Origin: Aspergillus flavus
Lineage: Eukaryota; Ascomycota; Eurotiomycetes; Eurotiales; Aspergillaceae
Length of the DNA stretch: 64,000 bases
Assembly (NCBI RefSeq): GCF_009017415.1
Contig: NC_092404.1
Coordinates: 2,418,001 to 2,482,000 of the forward strand
Reading direction: 5' to 3'
Position numbers and translations under genes: made by a program
Part shown: positions 23,755-34,059 of the stretch, piece by piece
How the letters are laid out: every line of letters begins with the position of its first letter
Position numbering within the stretch: position 1 is the first letter of the stretch
The notes under the pieces: generated by a model
Databases searched by the model: none
The model's input: only the letters and a program-made list of their open reading frames with translations
Told to the model about the DNA's origin: nothing

Positions 23755-25854
23755 ATGACGCCCCCGTGGCCTCTGCCTCTCAACATCCCGCCGGACGCTC
23801 TACAAGAGCTCTCTAAAACCCTCACTCCCACCGGTATTGCCGACTACTCAGCCCTGACCATCTTCTCCGTGGCAGCCGCCACATATCTCTCCCGAGGCTA
23901 CCTCTGGGACCAGCCTGACCCATACCAGCATCTCGTTTACGAACGACCACAGCTCAAGAATGGAGGTGCTGCCGGCTCTGCCACAAAAGAAACCCGAAAC
24001 ATCGCCAAGAAATTGGAAGAGTCCAGCAAAGACATGGTCGTTTTCTGGGGCTCCCAGTCCGGCACCGCTGAGGGGTTCGCTAACCGCTTGGCGCGAGAGA
24101 TCTCGTTGCGATTCGGCCTGAGCGCCATGACGGCAGACCTATCCGATTATGATCCTGAGACCATCGCTGAGGTTCCACAGTCAAAGCTGGTCGGCTTCCT
24201 CCTGTCCACCTATGGCGAGGGAGATCCCAGTGATAACACGGCGGAGTTATGGGATTGGGTCAACAAGACCAAGGATCAGGGGCAGCTGTTGTCCTCCGTA
24301 AGGTACTTTGCCTTTGGCCTGGGAAATAGGAACTATAAATACTATAACCGCGTCGTCGACGTCGTGGTGGAGGCGCTGGATAAACTAGGTGCGAAAGCTG
24401 TGATGCCAGTCGGAAAGGCCGATGATGCCGAAGGTGCTACCCAGGAAGACTTCATGACCTGGAAGGAGAGCCTATTTGCCGTACTGAAGGGCCTGGGATT
24501 CCAGGAACATGAGGTCCAGTACATGCCCACCTTATCTGTACAAGAGGACGAATCCCTGGAGCCAATTGACTTGCATAATGGAGAGCCGGATGGAGGCTCC
24601 CTCAAGGCTCAGTGCTCGCCCATTCGGCCTTTGGCCATCTCCGCTTCTCGGGAGCTGTTCAACTCATCCGACCGACACTGTCTTCACATCGATTTGGATC
24701 TCACCAGCCAACCGGAGTTCACATACAAGACCGGTGATCATCTTGCCATCTGGCCTGGAAACCCTGACTCCGAGGTGGAGCGTCTCCTTCAAGCCCTGGG
24801 TCTCTCATCGCGTCGCGACGTGCCTATCACTATTAAGTCGCTTGACTCCGCTACAAAAGTGAAGATTCCTTCCCCAACCACTGTCGCAACTGTCTTCCGT
24901 TACTACCTCGAAATCTGTGGTCCCGTGAATCGAGACAATGTCTTGGGACTGGCACAGTTCGCCCCGACCCCCGATGCAAAAGCATATCTCCAGCAACTCG
25001 GTCAAGATAAGGCTAGTTATGCTGCATTTATCAACAAGAACCATGTCAACCTCGGTCGACTGCTGCAACAAGCTAGCACTGAGACGTGGAACATCCCCCT
25101 ATCATACCTCGTTGAAACTCTCCCTCTCATGCAACCACGATACTACTCTATCTCATCCAGCAGTGTAATCTCCCCGCGCAAGGCCTCAATCACAGTCGTC
25201 GTCTCGACCACCCCTGTTCCCGAGAACGGAGACGAACTGATCCACGGCGTTACGTCCAACTACCTCCTCGCTGTCTCGGAGAACCTCCGCTCTGCTCCTC
25301 ACCCAGAAGGACTCACATATCATCTCAACGGACCTAGTGATTCCCTACAAGGCGGAAAGGTGCTCTCGCACCTGCGTAAGAGCAAATTCAAGCTCCCCAC
25401 TCTGGCCAAGTGCCCACTTATCATGGTTGCGGCAGGCACAGGTCTGGCGCCATTCCGGGCGTTCATCGCCGAGCGTCGACAGCTCCAGCAGATCGGAAGG
25501 GAGGTTGGCGAGATGCTGCTTATCTTCGGATGTCGGAGACACGATGAGGACTTCATCTACCGGGATGAGCTGGAAGAGATGACGAGTGTGCTAGGAGAGA
25601 AGCTGCGCATCGTCACTGCGTACTCGCGTGAGGATAAAAAGCAATACGTTCAGGATAAGATCTCAGAGGTTGGCGACGATGTTTACCGACTGATTGATGA
25701 AGGAGCCAACTTCTATATCTGTGGAAAGGCGGAGATGGCAAGGGAGGTCGAGAAGGCGGTGGCGGGGGTAATGAGCCAGAAGGGTCAGGATGAGGCGAAT
25801 GAGTGGAGGACAAGAATGAAGAGAAGGAACAAGTGGCAGGAGGATGTGTGGTAG
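23755..25854 (+). CDS. NADPH-cytochrome P450 reductase, paralogue of the main fungal CPR
   Basis: Single exon, 699 aa. Order of parts: N-terminal membrane anchor (about residues 30-50, ending YLSRGYLW), FMN-binding flavodoxin domain (VVFWGSQSGTAEGF, then STYGEGDPSDN, then FAFGLGNRNYKYYN), connecting/FAD domain (PRYYSISSS carries the RxYS FAD motif), and NADPH domain (GTGLAPFRAF, FGCRRHDEDFIYRDELEE), ending in WQEDVW with the conserved C-terminal aromatic. The enzyme passes electrons from NADPH through FAD and FMN to microsomal P450s. Compared with the usual fungal CPR (cprA type), the anchor and FMN loops differ (FWGSQSG in place of FYGSQTG), so I take it as a second, diverged reductase. It lies 1.1 kb behind the P450 on the same strand, which suggests a dedicated partner. 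Confidence 0.92.
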   Translation: MTPPWPLPLNIPPDALQELSKTLTPTGIADYSALTIFSVAAATYLSRGYLWDQPDPYQHLVYERPQLKNGGAAGSATKETRNIAKKLEESSKDMVVFWGSQSGTAEGFANRLAREISLRFGLSAMTADLSDYDPETIAEVPQSKLVGFLLSTYGEGDPSDNTAELWDWVNKTKDQGQLLSSVRYFAFGLGNRNYKYYNRVVDVVVEALDKLGAKAVMPVGKADDAEGATQEDFMTWKESLFAVLKGLGFQEHEVQYMPTLSVQEDESLEPIDLHNGEPDGGSLKAQCSPIRPLAISASRELFNSSDRHCLHIDLDLTSQPEFTYKTGDHLAIWPGNPDSEVERLLQALGLSSRRDVPITIKSLDSATKVKIPSPTTVATVFRYYLEICGPVNRDNVLGLAQFAPTPDAKAYLQQLGQDKASYAAFINKNHVNLGRLLQQASTETWNIPLSYLVETLPLMQPRYYSISSSSVISPRKASITVVVSTTPVPENGDELIHGVTSNYLLAVSENLRSAPHPEGLTYHLNGPSDSLQGGKVLSHLRKSKFKLPTLAKCPLIMVAAGTGLAPFRAFIAERRQLQQIGREVGEMLLIFGCRRHDEDFIYRDELEEMTSVLGEKLRIVTAYSREDKKQYVQDKISEVGDDVYRLIDEGANFYICGKAEMAREVEKAVAGVMSQKGQDEANEWRTRMKRRNKWQEDVW

Positions 25855-26172
25855 ATATTTTTTCATTAATTGTTACTCTCCATATATGTATATATTCCCA
25901 TAGACTTATCTACGATTTGTTTTGTCATGACGCAATGCGATTAATTTCACGTCTAAATCTCAGAGCTATTCCAACCCCACTAAACCGCATACCAAACCCG
26001 AAAGCGAAGCAAAGCTAGCTCAAAACAGCAAAACATCAACACCGAACCATGGTATAACCGAACCAGGACTTTTTATCTTCCAACAAAAACCACACCCAAC
26101 AATCCAAAGAAACAAAAAAAGAAAGAACCTCGTCCAAAACAAAAAAGAAACAAAAAAACAAAAGAAAAGAAA

Positions 26173-27086
26173 ATGTCCAACACAAACCAACCCCCACCAA
26201 AGAAAACAACACCAACCCCCCAAAACCACCTCACCTTCGATTCCTGGAATAGCTGCGCCACGGGCCACCAACGGGCCGATTCCTCAACAGGAACCGCCTG
26301 GCGACGAACAAGAGAAGAGAAACTCGCTCGACAGTTCAATTCCGCATCGGGAGACTGCACAGATTCTCTGGGGGGTGTTACATCCCTTCTCAAAGAAGAG
26401 AAAGGGGAATGGGTATGGGCTCATACAAAAAATCGGGGTGAATCAAGGGATCCAGGACAGCGGGATATTCGGTCTATGATGCGTGTCGGGAAGCGTTCGA
26501 GGGATGTGTCTGATGCGGGAAAGGATCAGGATTCGTCCGAGAGGAAGTTGAAGGTTTCGAAAGTCGCCGGTTTGGGGGTGGATGCGTCCATGGGTTCTTT
26601 GGATGAGTTGTTGCTGCCGCCGCCGCCGCCGTCGTCATTATCGGCCCAGGTCAAGGATGTACCGCAGGTTTTTAAGGGCGTTACGGTTTATATTAACAGC
26701 ACTTATCATCCTGGTGTCTCGGATCACTATTTGAAACGGCTCCTTACCATGCATGGGGCTGCGGTTTCCCTGTCGCTTTCGAGGAAGGTCTCCCATGTTA
26801 TTGTTGCGAAGCCTAATACGGGGCCTGGGATGGGCTCCGGTGGGGGCCTTGCGGCCTCGAAGTTACAGAAGGAGATCTCACGGGGTGGGTGGAAGGGGAT
26901 CAAAATTGTTTTCGTTGAATGGTATTTTATCTTTCCGGTTGGGGGACGTGCGTGTGCTTGATGCTGACTATAAAACATAGGGCCCTGGAGAGTATCGAGG
27001 CTGGGAAGCGGCTGTCTGAGGCTAGGTTTGCGATGGAGATCATGCCAAAGGGGCAAAGGAGTGTTCTGTCTTTTACTGGCATCTGA
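26173..27086 (+). CDS. BRCT-domain protein
   Basis: Two exons, 26173-26921 and 26981-27086, intron 59 nt; 284 aa. The N-terminal 120 residues contain a FDSWNSCATGHQRAD motif followed by an R/K-rich stretch ending KLARQF, then a basic linker and a poly-Pro run. A single BRCT-type domain lies at about residues 160-255: VFKGVTVYINSTYHPGVSDHYLKRLLTMHGA, SLSRKVSHVIV, GIKIVFVEW, with the conserved Trp restored across the splice junction (VEW-ALESIEAGKRLSE). BRCT domains bind phosphopeptides in DNA-damage and replication proteins. The particular fungal family is not one whose function I know. The promoter side (26.0-26.17 kb) is A-rich and the ATG has a good AAAATGTCC context. Confidence 0.75.
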
Positions 27087-27227
27087 TATGGTTTATGGAG
27101 TTTCAAGGTCTATATATTGTGATACCCTCATGAATCAAGTCGTTATTTTATATACATCGTTATCATTATCATACAAGCATGTCTACACATAAGCGCCCTT
27201 TGGCCTACCCCTTGTCTCACCATCGCC

Positions 27228-29299
27228 CTAGGGCCGTCGCCACCCTCCTTGTTCCCAACCTCTGCTTGGACCCGACGACAGCGACCCTGCGCTTGCGTCA
27301 GACATGCGGCGGTAGCTAGGTAAACCAAGCTCGACCTGAGTGTAGGGCTCTAGAGGCGGTTCGTCTGGTAATGGCGGTAGTGGGTTCCGTATAAGCCGGG
27401 ACGGCCGCTGTGGGCTGGTCTCAACTGAATGGAAGTGATGTTCTTGGTATGGCGGTGCTGCAGTAAACGTATGTGCACCTGATGGTAACTCGTCCTCCAT
27501 ACTATCATTCGAATATGTACGATCCAGTTTCTCATCCATATCGTCCCTCGAGTCTCCTCGGACCAGCCCTAAACGTTCCTCTTCCGTGGGTTTACGTTCA
27601 TGGCCCTTCCGCAAGATGCCCCGAGGGGACTTGGGCACGTCAGACTTGGGTCGATGGAAAGCATGGAATGAAAATTGGCGTTTAGAACCATGTGCTGGAG
27701 GTTCAGGGGGTTCATCTGCCCATGTTATAGAATGAGATGTGTCACTTCGAGCTGGTCCGTGATAACTTGTGTCGCCTCTGCTGCTATGGATCGATGACAT
27801 AGGGGCTAGAGCCGCCGGTTGACTAGGGTCATGGTCTCGAATTGGTTGCCATGAATGACTCGGAGACCGCATTCGAATCTCATCTAAGAAAGAACGACTA
27901 CTCTGCCTGGTATTGGGGCGCTCTGATTCATCCGGGAACCGGGACATTCCCAATGGGGGGAGCGGCTTCTTGACTGACGGCGTGCGAGTTCCACTCCGGG
28001 TCATCGTTGGTCCTTCACCGAGGACAGTCTTGCGCCGGCGCAAACCATCCCACTCGATGATCTCATTCTCTGCAGGCGGGTGTAGCTTGTCTTCTTGTCG
28101 TTCTCTTAAATAGCGTCGTGCCTCCTCTGCCTCCATCGTACGGCGGGGTGTAGATATCCTACGAATAATAGCGGCAGTCCCACGGATAGAATCGGCCTTG
28201 GGCTCTGTCTCTGGCTCTTCCTGTGTGGCCACCTCACGAATCTGGTCGAGGTCGCCTTTGAAGACAGCGGAGTCGGGGACGTCCTTGGCGGACTTGGAGA
28301 GCTGCAGTAGGACAACACCGGCGCAGATCTGCAAAAAGCCCAGGATGACTGTAGCGATCTGCATGCCAGTCCCTTTGAAACCTTGGAAAAGAATTGCCGA
28401 AGTGATAATCGTGGCGCTGGTGAAAAAGACGTAGTAGGTAGGAGTTACCAAGGCGGCATTGAAGATGTTCAACGCTTTCTGGACAGCGTTAGTAAATAGT
28501 CAACAAAGTACTCCGTAGATGAAGTCAATTGGAGAAGGGCAATTGGGCGGAGACAAACATTGAGATAAATAATTTCAGTCAATAAAGTCGCCACGACGAA
28601 CGCAAACAAGACGTAGAGAAACCAATGCTTGAACTGCGATTCCCCGTTGATCTGCGCCAAAATCGCCGCTCCCAGTCCCTGCGTAGCGACCACGCTTAAC
28701 CCACCAATAGAACTGCAGATACTAATGTAGACGAACATGCTCTTCTTTCCGTATCGAGGCCCAGCCCACACAGCCGTGACGATGCTGCCCACGATGATAA
28801 CGCCAGCGTACGACAAAAACCCGGGGGCGATGACATATTTCTGCATTTCCTGAATGTTGCTTACGGATGACTGCTCAGGCGCATTCATCGCAATGATAAC
28901 AGAGCCGAGAATGCAGGTAAAACAGCCAACCTTACCGACGAAACTCAGCCGTTCCTTGAGGAAGATGGCAGATAGAATCGTCGTCACCACGACTGACAGC
29001 GCACCCAACGGAGTCACCAAAATTGCATCAACGAAGGCATAAGCGACGAAGTTGCAAAGCTCCCCGATTATCATTAGCGTCATACCAGCCCACCAGTAGA
29101 AGTTCTTCAAGTATCCGTACCCCTCGCCGGCCTCCTCATTGTATTTGACGTTGGCCCTCAGCAGACCCGTCTTTTTGAGTACGAACGAAACACCGATGAA
29201 TAGACCCGATGCGACCGCTAAAGATATACCGATGGCTTTGTAGGAGGCCGGTCGACCGCTTCCGGAATCGGAGCGAGCCTCGAGAGTTGAAAAATCCAT
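27228..29299 (-). CDS. NIPA/DUF803-type magnesium transporter with long cytosolic tail
   Basis: Two exons, 29299-28559 and 28478-27228, intron 80 nt; 663 aa. The first about 310 residues are an eight- to nine-helix membrane domain of the NIPA family: ASGLFIGVSFVLKKTGLL, GYGYLKNFYWWAGMTLMIIGE, VDAILVTPLGALSVVVTTIL, ALNIFNAALVTPTYYVFFT. The family transports Mg2+ in plasma or endosomal membranes. The remaining about 350 residues are hydrophilic, rich in S, R, P and charged residues, with KSPRGILRKG and many S/T-P sites, and are probably a regulatory tail. The 3' end is convergent with the BRCT gene (141 bp). The intron contains one TACTCCGTA copy (28509-28517). Confidence 0.88.
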
Positions 29300-30278
29300 G
29301 TGTAACAGAAGCGCGCATGAACACTGCCAGCAGTGTGTCTATTATCTGCGTTCAGAGAGTATGTACACGACAAGATATATGAATAGTCGAATAAAAATAG
29401 AACCAGCGCGAAACGAGCGCTACTCCATGAAAGCGACTCGTGGTGGCGGCGATAAGGGTTTCGATTGGGCGCTTCGAAGGTTAGATAGATGGAATGCGTG
29501 GTTGATAGGTGCCGGGGAATGTGTCAGAGTTTACTCCGAAGGACATGCATGTAGAAAGGAGCAGAACAACAAACGAGAATTCCAGGAGCGAGAAGAAAAA
29601 AGATCAACCCAGAGCCCAGGGGACAAATAAGAAAACCCCGTCTGTAAGGAAGCAAGTAAGAAAGAGAGAGGCTGGTGGTGCGGGTGGGAGAGAAGCGTGA
29701 CCCACTACCGTTCAATATAATTTAACAGAATTGAATGACCAATCTTAAACGCGATTTTTCTTTTTCTTTTCTTTTCTTTTCTTTTTTTTTGTAAAAAAAA
29801 ATATTATTGATTATTATTATTATTTTTTTTTTTGAGAAAAAAACAAAAATTATTTACTACTTGCCCCTCTCTGGTTTTCAGATTTTTATTACATTCAAGT
29901 AGGAGTTGGAAAACAGTAGGTCATGATTCATGATAAGAGGAATCCAACCGGAGTCTAGAACTCCCAGAGAACCATTGGCTAAATTAAATCTCCGGAACCA
30001 ATCTGAGATTAACTTAAAAGGGTATAATAACAATGCTCATCATCATCACACTTGAATCACAATCACAGTCATAAGGAAATTCCTTGGGAAAAATCATCAA
30101 GAGGAAAAATGTAGAAAAAGAGAACAAATAGAACCATGAATCTCTCTCTGCATCCAGAGAAAACAACCCCACTCATTATACATGACGCCCATCAAGAACA
30201 TGCGGATACTTCGTGACGTTCAGATTGAACAAACAAAGGAGAGCAGGAAATTAAAAAGAAAAAGACTAAAAGAGAGAC
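29300..30278. other. Intergenic region upstream of the NIPA gene and downstream of the patatin-like gene
   Basis: No credible gene. It contains T-rich tracts, including a TTTTC pentamer run near 29761-29790, that fit the NIPA promoter/leader side, and the 3' UTR of the patatin-like gene toward 30278. Confidence 0.5.
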
Positions 30279-32268
30279 TTAGCGCACGTGATAGCTTGGT
30301 TTTCGCTGCTTGTTGACCACCGGTGGAGGCTCATCCACTGGATAGGGCGGTCGAATCTTCCCATTTGATCCGTGCCCCAGAGGACCCGTCGTTGTTACCA
30401 ATGGAGTAGGCATTGGAATTCCTCCCAACTCACTGGGGTACGGGATGGGGGTTTTTGGAGGTACTGGTGGCGGCATGCCATCATGCACATGATCGGTACT
30501 TCGTCGCGGGGACCCGTGTTGTTGTGAGCTGGGTCGGCTGATGTCGCTCAGGTCACTGACTGAACCCCGCGCCGGTGTTGGCAAAACTGTATCCTGTGGG
30601 ATTGGATGAACTGGGAGTACATCGTCGTTCATCGGGGGTGGAGGCGGCCCTGCTGGTGACAGCAGGGTAAAATCGCCTGGCAGCTCAGCGGGCAATTCCA
30701 CAGCATCTGGAATTGGAGGCGGCACCACAGATAGCCTTGGACTTTGGGTTATAGAACTGTCATCCTGGAAATTGGTCACATCATTTCCAGCAGCCGCATG
30801 CGCCGCCGCCCGACGGTGCATGCGCTCGATTCTAGAAAACTTAACACCGGCGTCAAGAATTTGCTTCTTCACTTCAGGCCTGGTGAGGTAGCGGCGAGTG
30901 TTGGTACTGATATCCGCCAGCCGGTTCCATTCGTTCATACCAAACTCCCCCACTCCCACTTCAACGTTCAGCCGGTAGTAGTTATCCTTAACCACGTTAC
31001 GCTTCGCCAGATGCTCCCGGAGCATATCCTTGTGGATATCTTCACACCCCTCGATCTTAGCGATCAGCCGACGGCGCGCCTCTGCAAATGTGCCCAGCGC
31101 ATCGCCAAAGAAGTCCTCCCACCATTCATGCTGTCGATTATTCGTACCAGGTGGACGTTTACCCGTACCAACGCTTATAAACACTCCAACTTCGCGACCG
31201 GGCCACTCGTTAACAGTCGCTTCATCCAGGACCTGCGGCGCAGGATTATAGGTACCAGCGCCCTCGTCGATAAAGACGTGTTGTCCAATCTGAATTGGTT
31301 TAAATGCAAGCCCAGTGGCTGACGTTGCCCGACCAGCTTGCCAGATCGTACAGTTAAACTCTGGAGGGGGCTCTTTTCGGGAGTCGTAAGATCGTAAGAG
31401 TACAGCGGATCCGTTGCGCGTAGTGCCCTTATACAATGCTGTGACCGCCCTGTTGACATTGCATGTTAGCCCAAAGTATACACAAGAAGAAGAAGAAGAA
31501 GAAGAAGAAGAAGAAGAAGAAGAAGAAGAAGAAGAAGAAGAAGAAAACAAAGCTAGAAGAGCAACAGAGCTTACGTACGTTTTCGTTCGGTACTCCCGAT
31601 TGTCGTACAACAGCGCATCTGGATTACCCCAGCGTAGACCATTGATGAATGTCGAATTTCGCTGACTGGGGTTCGAAGAATGCGAACCAGCGGTGCTGAA
31701 ACTGGCACGGCTACCAGAACGCTGGGGAATCGAGTTGGGGCTGAATGGCGTGTTGGCAAAAGATGTGCGGGCGCCGGGCGACATGTCATTTCCCTCGGCC
31801 TCGAAAACGGTGTGTTCGCGTACACACTCGCGAATAGCGTCCTCCAATCTCGAGGCTTTAAACAAGGTTGACCGGAAAGGAATCCCAGCAAAGGTCTTAT
31901 CCGTTTCGAAAACCCTACGGGTCATGCGCACGTAGACTTCTTTGCAGGTTTCAAGATCGAGGCGTAAGCGGCCCAGCATAAGAGCTATCAAGCCGCCGGT
32001 GCCGGTACCGACAATGAGATCAAAGTGATCGCAGGGTTTGGGGATTTCATCGCGACGAGGAGCCTTGCCTTCGCACTCGACGTAAACGCGATACATAAGT
32101 TCTTGGAGGATGATGAGCATCGAGTAGCCGCGGACGCCGCCACCATCTGACCAGTCAGCTCGGAGATCTATATCCAAGTTTCTTTGAAACCGGGGGCATA
32201 CCTAACGATAAGATCCGCAAGGGAGGACCCTTGGTGGTATCTTTGCGACGAAGAATCGTCGTATCCAT
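30279..32268 (-). CDS. Patatin-like phospholipase-family protein, nucleophile serine replaced by glycine
   Basis: Three exons: 32268-32202, 32146-31579, 31449-30279; introns 55 and 129 nt; 601 aa. The patatin domain covers about residues 15-330: LRILSL-DGGGVRGYS (oxyanion loop, split by intron 1), FDLIVGTGTGGLIALMLGRLR, ALYKG, WQAGRATSATGLAFKPI and FIDEGAGTYNPA. In active patatins the elbow is GxSxG; here residue 71 is Gly (codon GGC at 32001-32003), and the Asp motif reads DEG in place of the usual DG-G/A. The C-terminal about 200 residues are P/S-rich with many PPP runs. The family normally hydrolyses acyl lipids; this member may be a non-catalytic relative. Intron 2 is largely a (CTT)n run on the coding strand. 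Confidence 0.88.
31484..31545. repeat. (AAG)20 microsatellite inside intron 2 of the patatin-like gene
   Basis: About 20 perfect AAG triplets on the plus strand, equal to (CTT)n in the sense of the gene, fill roughly half of the 129-nt intron between its donor (GTACGT at 31578) and acceptor (CAACAG at 31450). On the sense strand it may act as an extended polypyrimidine tract. Antisense poly-Glu and poly-Lys frames here are artefacts of the repeat. Confidence 0.9.
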
Positions 32269-33041
32269 TGTGCCAATCCCTTGGTGGGCTGGAAACACCC
32301 CGGCAGGGAACGGGAATATATGGGCGCCTGATCGGCTCGATGTGGGCGGCAGATGACGAATCCGTTCGAGGGAAAGCACGAAGTCACCGGGATGTATCCG
32401 CCGAGACAAATGACCAGAGGTATTTCTGAGGGAGAGAAGAAAATCTAGCTGTAAAGTGAAGTTGGAAGGGGGGTATAGTATGCTTTGTAGTGGGAGTGAA
32501 AGAAGATTGAAAAATATCTTTTCCACGAGTGTCTTACCGTGACTGCAGAACCAACGAACCAGTGGCCAGTAAGATTAGGTTTGAACTGTTCTTGGGTACT
32601 AGTAATTTCCACTCTGCATTCCACCAAAGATTACGGAGTATTGCCGTTCAGTGCTTTAGTCAGACTCAACATTGACAATTGGTGGGGTGTCACGGGGGGA
32701 TGTGGCGGTGCTAAACTGCGTCATTGGGGCTGTGTCCACATAAGGCCGTGATATGATACAATAGTACCTTGATGACCTCAAGAGATAGTAGTTAGTTTTT
32801 AAGGCATCCCAGCTTACACATCATCTCCTCTCAGTTCCATGTTCCAGAAAGACGCTAGAATGAAAGTCAATCCATGTCATACATTAGAGTAGTAGCTATC
32901 GACAGGTAAGACCCAAGCTATCAGCATCTAAGGCCCTAAAGCGGGTTTGAATTCGAACCATGGGTCGCGAGTTCCGTGCGATAAAAAAAGAAAAGAAAAT
33001 ATTGTCCCATCCGTCTTCAAAGACTAAACGACAGGAAGTGT
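32269..33041. other. Upstream region of the patatin-like gene
   Basis: 773 bp without a credible gene. It carries one TACGGAGTA copy (32632-32640). It should contain the patatin-gene promoter near 32.3-32.7 kb and the 3' UTR of the CinA-domain gene near 33.0 kb. Confidence 0.5.
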
Positions 33042-33743
33042 CTATAGATTTGCCTTCCCAACAAGCACATCCCTCAACAATTTCAAACTCTCTTCAGCAA
33101 AGGTAACCATGTTCTTCTGCCGATCGTCACTGCCCGTCTCCACTTCTCGTGTATACGTTCCATGTGCAGTTGATACTGCGACAGCTACGTAGCCTCTGTG
33201 AATCATTAGCATTGCCTTAATGTTCCTCTGTTCCCAAGTCACATATAGAATTCCTACGGAGTGCGATTGCTCGTCGTCCCGCCGGTCGGCCCGGCTGTTC
33301 CACTCTCGCTCACCGTATAGGTGGAACCGAGAGTGTGGCGAACGTGGTCGGCCATTTGGGCCACAATAGCGGGCGTTGGGCCATTGTAGTCTTCCAGATG
33401 AGCTGGAGTCCATCCGGCAAAAGCGATCCGAGATTCCAGGGTGTATACCTCAATTGCTATGTTAATCCTTATACTGCAGTGTACTTATCGGCAAAAGGAT
33501 GGTACTATTGGATAGACTAACCGTTAATCCACCCTTGTAGACAGCCGACGCTCCGGAAACAGAGAGTAGGCTTGCTGAAATGAGTCCGCCGGCGGCCTGG
33601 GAGGTTAGCAAACCGGCAAGAACTATGAGGCTAATGTGACGACATACCGTCTCCGCAACGGATATCGTCTCCTTCTTCGCTTTGAGAAGTTCAAAAACCT
33701 CCCGGACAATGGGCCGAAGATTCGACGGTGGGAATTCGCTCAT
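33042..33743 (-). CDS. CinA C-terminal-domain protein (PncC/NMN-amidase-like)
   Basis: Four exons: 33743-33648, 33596-33522, 33448-33258, 33195-33042; introns 51, 73 and 62 nt; 171 aa, the length of a stand-alone CinA_C domain. Visible signature: TISVAETAAGGLISASLLSVSGASAVYKGG, YTLESRIAFAGW, AIVAQMADHVRHTLGSTYTVSESGTAGPTGG and a C-terminal GYVAVAVSTAHGTY. Bacterial PncC members deamidate nicotinamide mononucleotide and carry AESCTGG at the first motif; here it is AETAAGG, so activity is uncertain. The substitutions look orderly, with no frame breaks. The patatin-like gene lies downstream and the MOSC gene upstream, all on the minus strand. Confidence 0.85.
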
Positions 33744-34059
33744 TGTGATTGCGCGATTATGGATACTATGTAAAGGTGATTGTTGATGGTTGATGGTTGA
33801 GGAGATTGATAATGCAATGCCAAAATGTCTTGGCACCGTCACTGGACCTGATTACTACTCATCATCCAATGTAGTTATATTAACGGGACATACATAAGTC
33901 GTATATTGAATCTAACTGTTGATAAGCGCTTAGTTTTAGGTTCTGTATATCGGCCTTAGCCGCCACGAAACACTAGACCCGGCATGGCTACACGTAAATT
34001 ACAATCTAATTCGTCAGGCCAGGCCAATCTGAACATAGTAAGTAACCACAAGGAAGGAG
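33744..34059. other. Upstream region of the CinA-domain gene
   Basis: 316 bp with no gene. No TATA box stands out. Confidence 0.5.

Noticed and set aside
30744..31322. 192-codon plus-strand open frame
   Set aside because: Antisense shadow of the patatin-like gene's last exon.
31414..31665. Plus-strand open frames with long poly-Glu or poly-Lys
   Set aside because: They come from the (AAG)20 repeat inside an intron of the minus-strand patatin-like gene.
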